Positions 63,851-64,000 of a DNA stretch of 64,000 bases are shown one piece after another. Each line of letters opens with the position of its first letter. Within the stretch, counting starts at the first letter, position 1. A program made the translations under genes and the position numbers. The DNA is from Synchiropus splendidus (Eukaryota > Chordata > Actinopteri > Syngnathiformes > Callionymidae), in contig NC_071335.1 in NCBI RefSeq assembly GCF_027744825.2, positions 18,133,501 through 18,197,500 of the forward strand, given 5' to 3'. Below the pieces are notes generated by a model. The model worked only from the letters and a program-made list of their open reading frames with translations, was not told the origin of the DNA and did not search any database.

Positions 63851-64000
63851 TAGTGATGGGTGAGATCAGTGACGGGTGGTTGAGGTTTCGTCACACAGGG
63901 TTTCATGAAATCTTGTCATGATTTCCAGTGGCCACCAACGATCTAGTTTTGTGAGTCCCGGAAGTGTTTCTCCACAACGCTACATCACTGAAGCGACCTT
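63851..64000 (+). mobile_element. hAT-like MITE-related sequence, cut by window edge
   Basis: TAGTGATGGGTGAG at 63851 and again CAGTGACGGGTGGTTGAGG at 63867, followed by GGTTTCGTCACACAG, GGTTTCATGAAAT and a CAGTGGCCACC block. These are the family's terminal and internal motifs; two starts suggest nested or tandem ends as at 46.6 kb. The other end is not seen. Confidence 0.5.

Larger units (their letters stand above)
62583..64000 (+). other. pcdh18 intron 3 (5' part, runs off the window)
   Basis: Begins GTGAGC. Sixty bases later a 690-bp CTAT/CTGT array starts. From 63334 to about 63850 there is unique sequence without a supported exon, then a MITE-like stretch reaches the window edge. No PCDH18 tail exon was recognised here. 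Confidence 0.8.

Overview
The window looks like teleost fish nuclear DNA and holds one clearly recognisable host gene, a co-ortholog of the delta-2 protocadherin PCDH18, on the plus strand at the right end. Exon 1 is 58394-60865, exon 2 is 61363-61451 and exon 3 is 62410-62582; the remaining 3' exon(s) lie beyond base 64000. The assignment rests on the N-terminal and EC1 sequence, six cadherin repeats with DxNDN linkers, one membrane segment, a PCDH18-type cytoplasmic tail, and three exon joins with good splice sites and matching phases. I cannot tell pcdh18a from pcdh18b, and I do not name a species. Fish ancestry is inferred from the mix of LINE fragments, hAT-like MITEs, a Tc1/mariner relic and long GATA/GACA arrays.

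The roughly 57 kb upstream of the gene contains no host exon that I can support. This fits the known position of PCDH18 in a vertebrate gene desert. Layout: 2.3-3.9 kb and 8.4-8.9 kb hold duplicated repeat blocks plus a small hAT-like MITE; 8.0 kb a LINE reverse-transcriptase scrap; 18.2-18.9 kb a LINE reverse-transcriptase fragment with an FADD box; 19.7-20.1 kb an inverted-repeat element; 20.8-21.4 kb a hAT-like element with an internal 56-bp minisatellite; 22.5, 29.0 and 46.9 kb LINE 3'-end copies; 32.5-33.6 and 35.3-35.9 kb a duplicated segment, each copy with a GATA/GACA core; 34.6 kb a broken Tc1/mariner transposase; 37.1-37.5 kb two LINE pieces meeting at a perfect palindrome; 41.4-42.0 kb another LINE C-terminus; 46.5-46.8 kb two abutting MITEs; 53.0-53.7 kb a 17-bp perfect inverted repeat and a broken SANT/Myb-like exon; 56.7-57.05 kb a third GATA/GACA array.

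The protocadherin gene has a candidate promoter near 57.85-57.96 kb, a 5' leader with overlapping upstream ORFs, and a fourth GATA/GACA-type array (as CTAT/CTGT) starting 60 bp after the exon 3 donor. Reading through the exon 1 donor would give a short-tailed protein, a form known for other delta-protocadherins.

I found no wholly new multi-gene system. The most unusual features are structural: the array architecture, the duplicated array-bearing segment, the LINE junction palindrome, and the tandem MITE pair. All coordinates and similarities were judged by eye.
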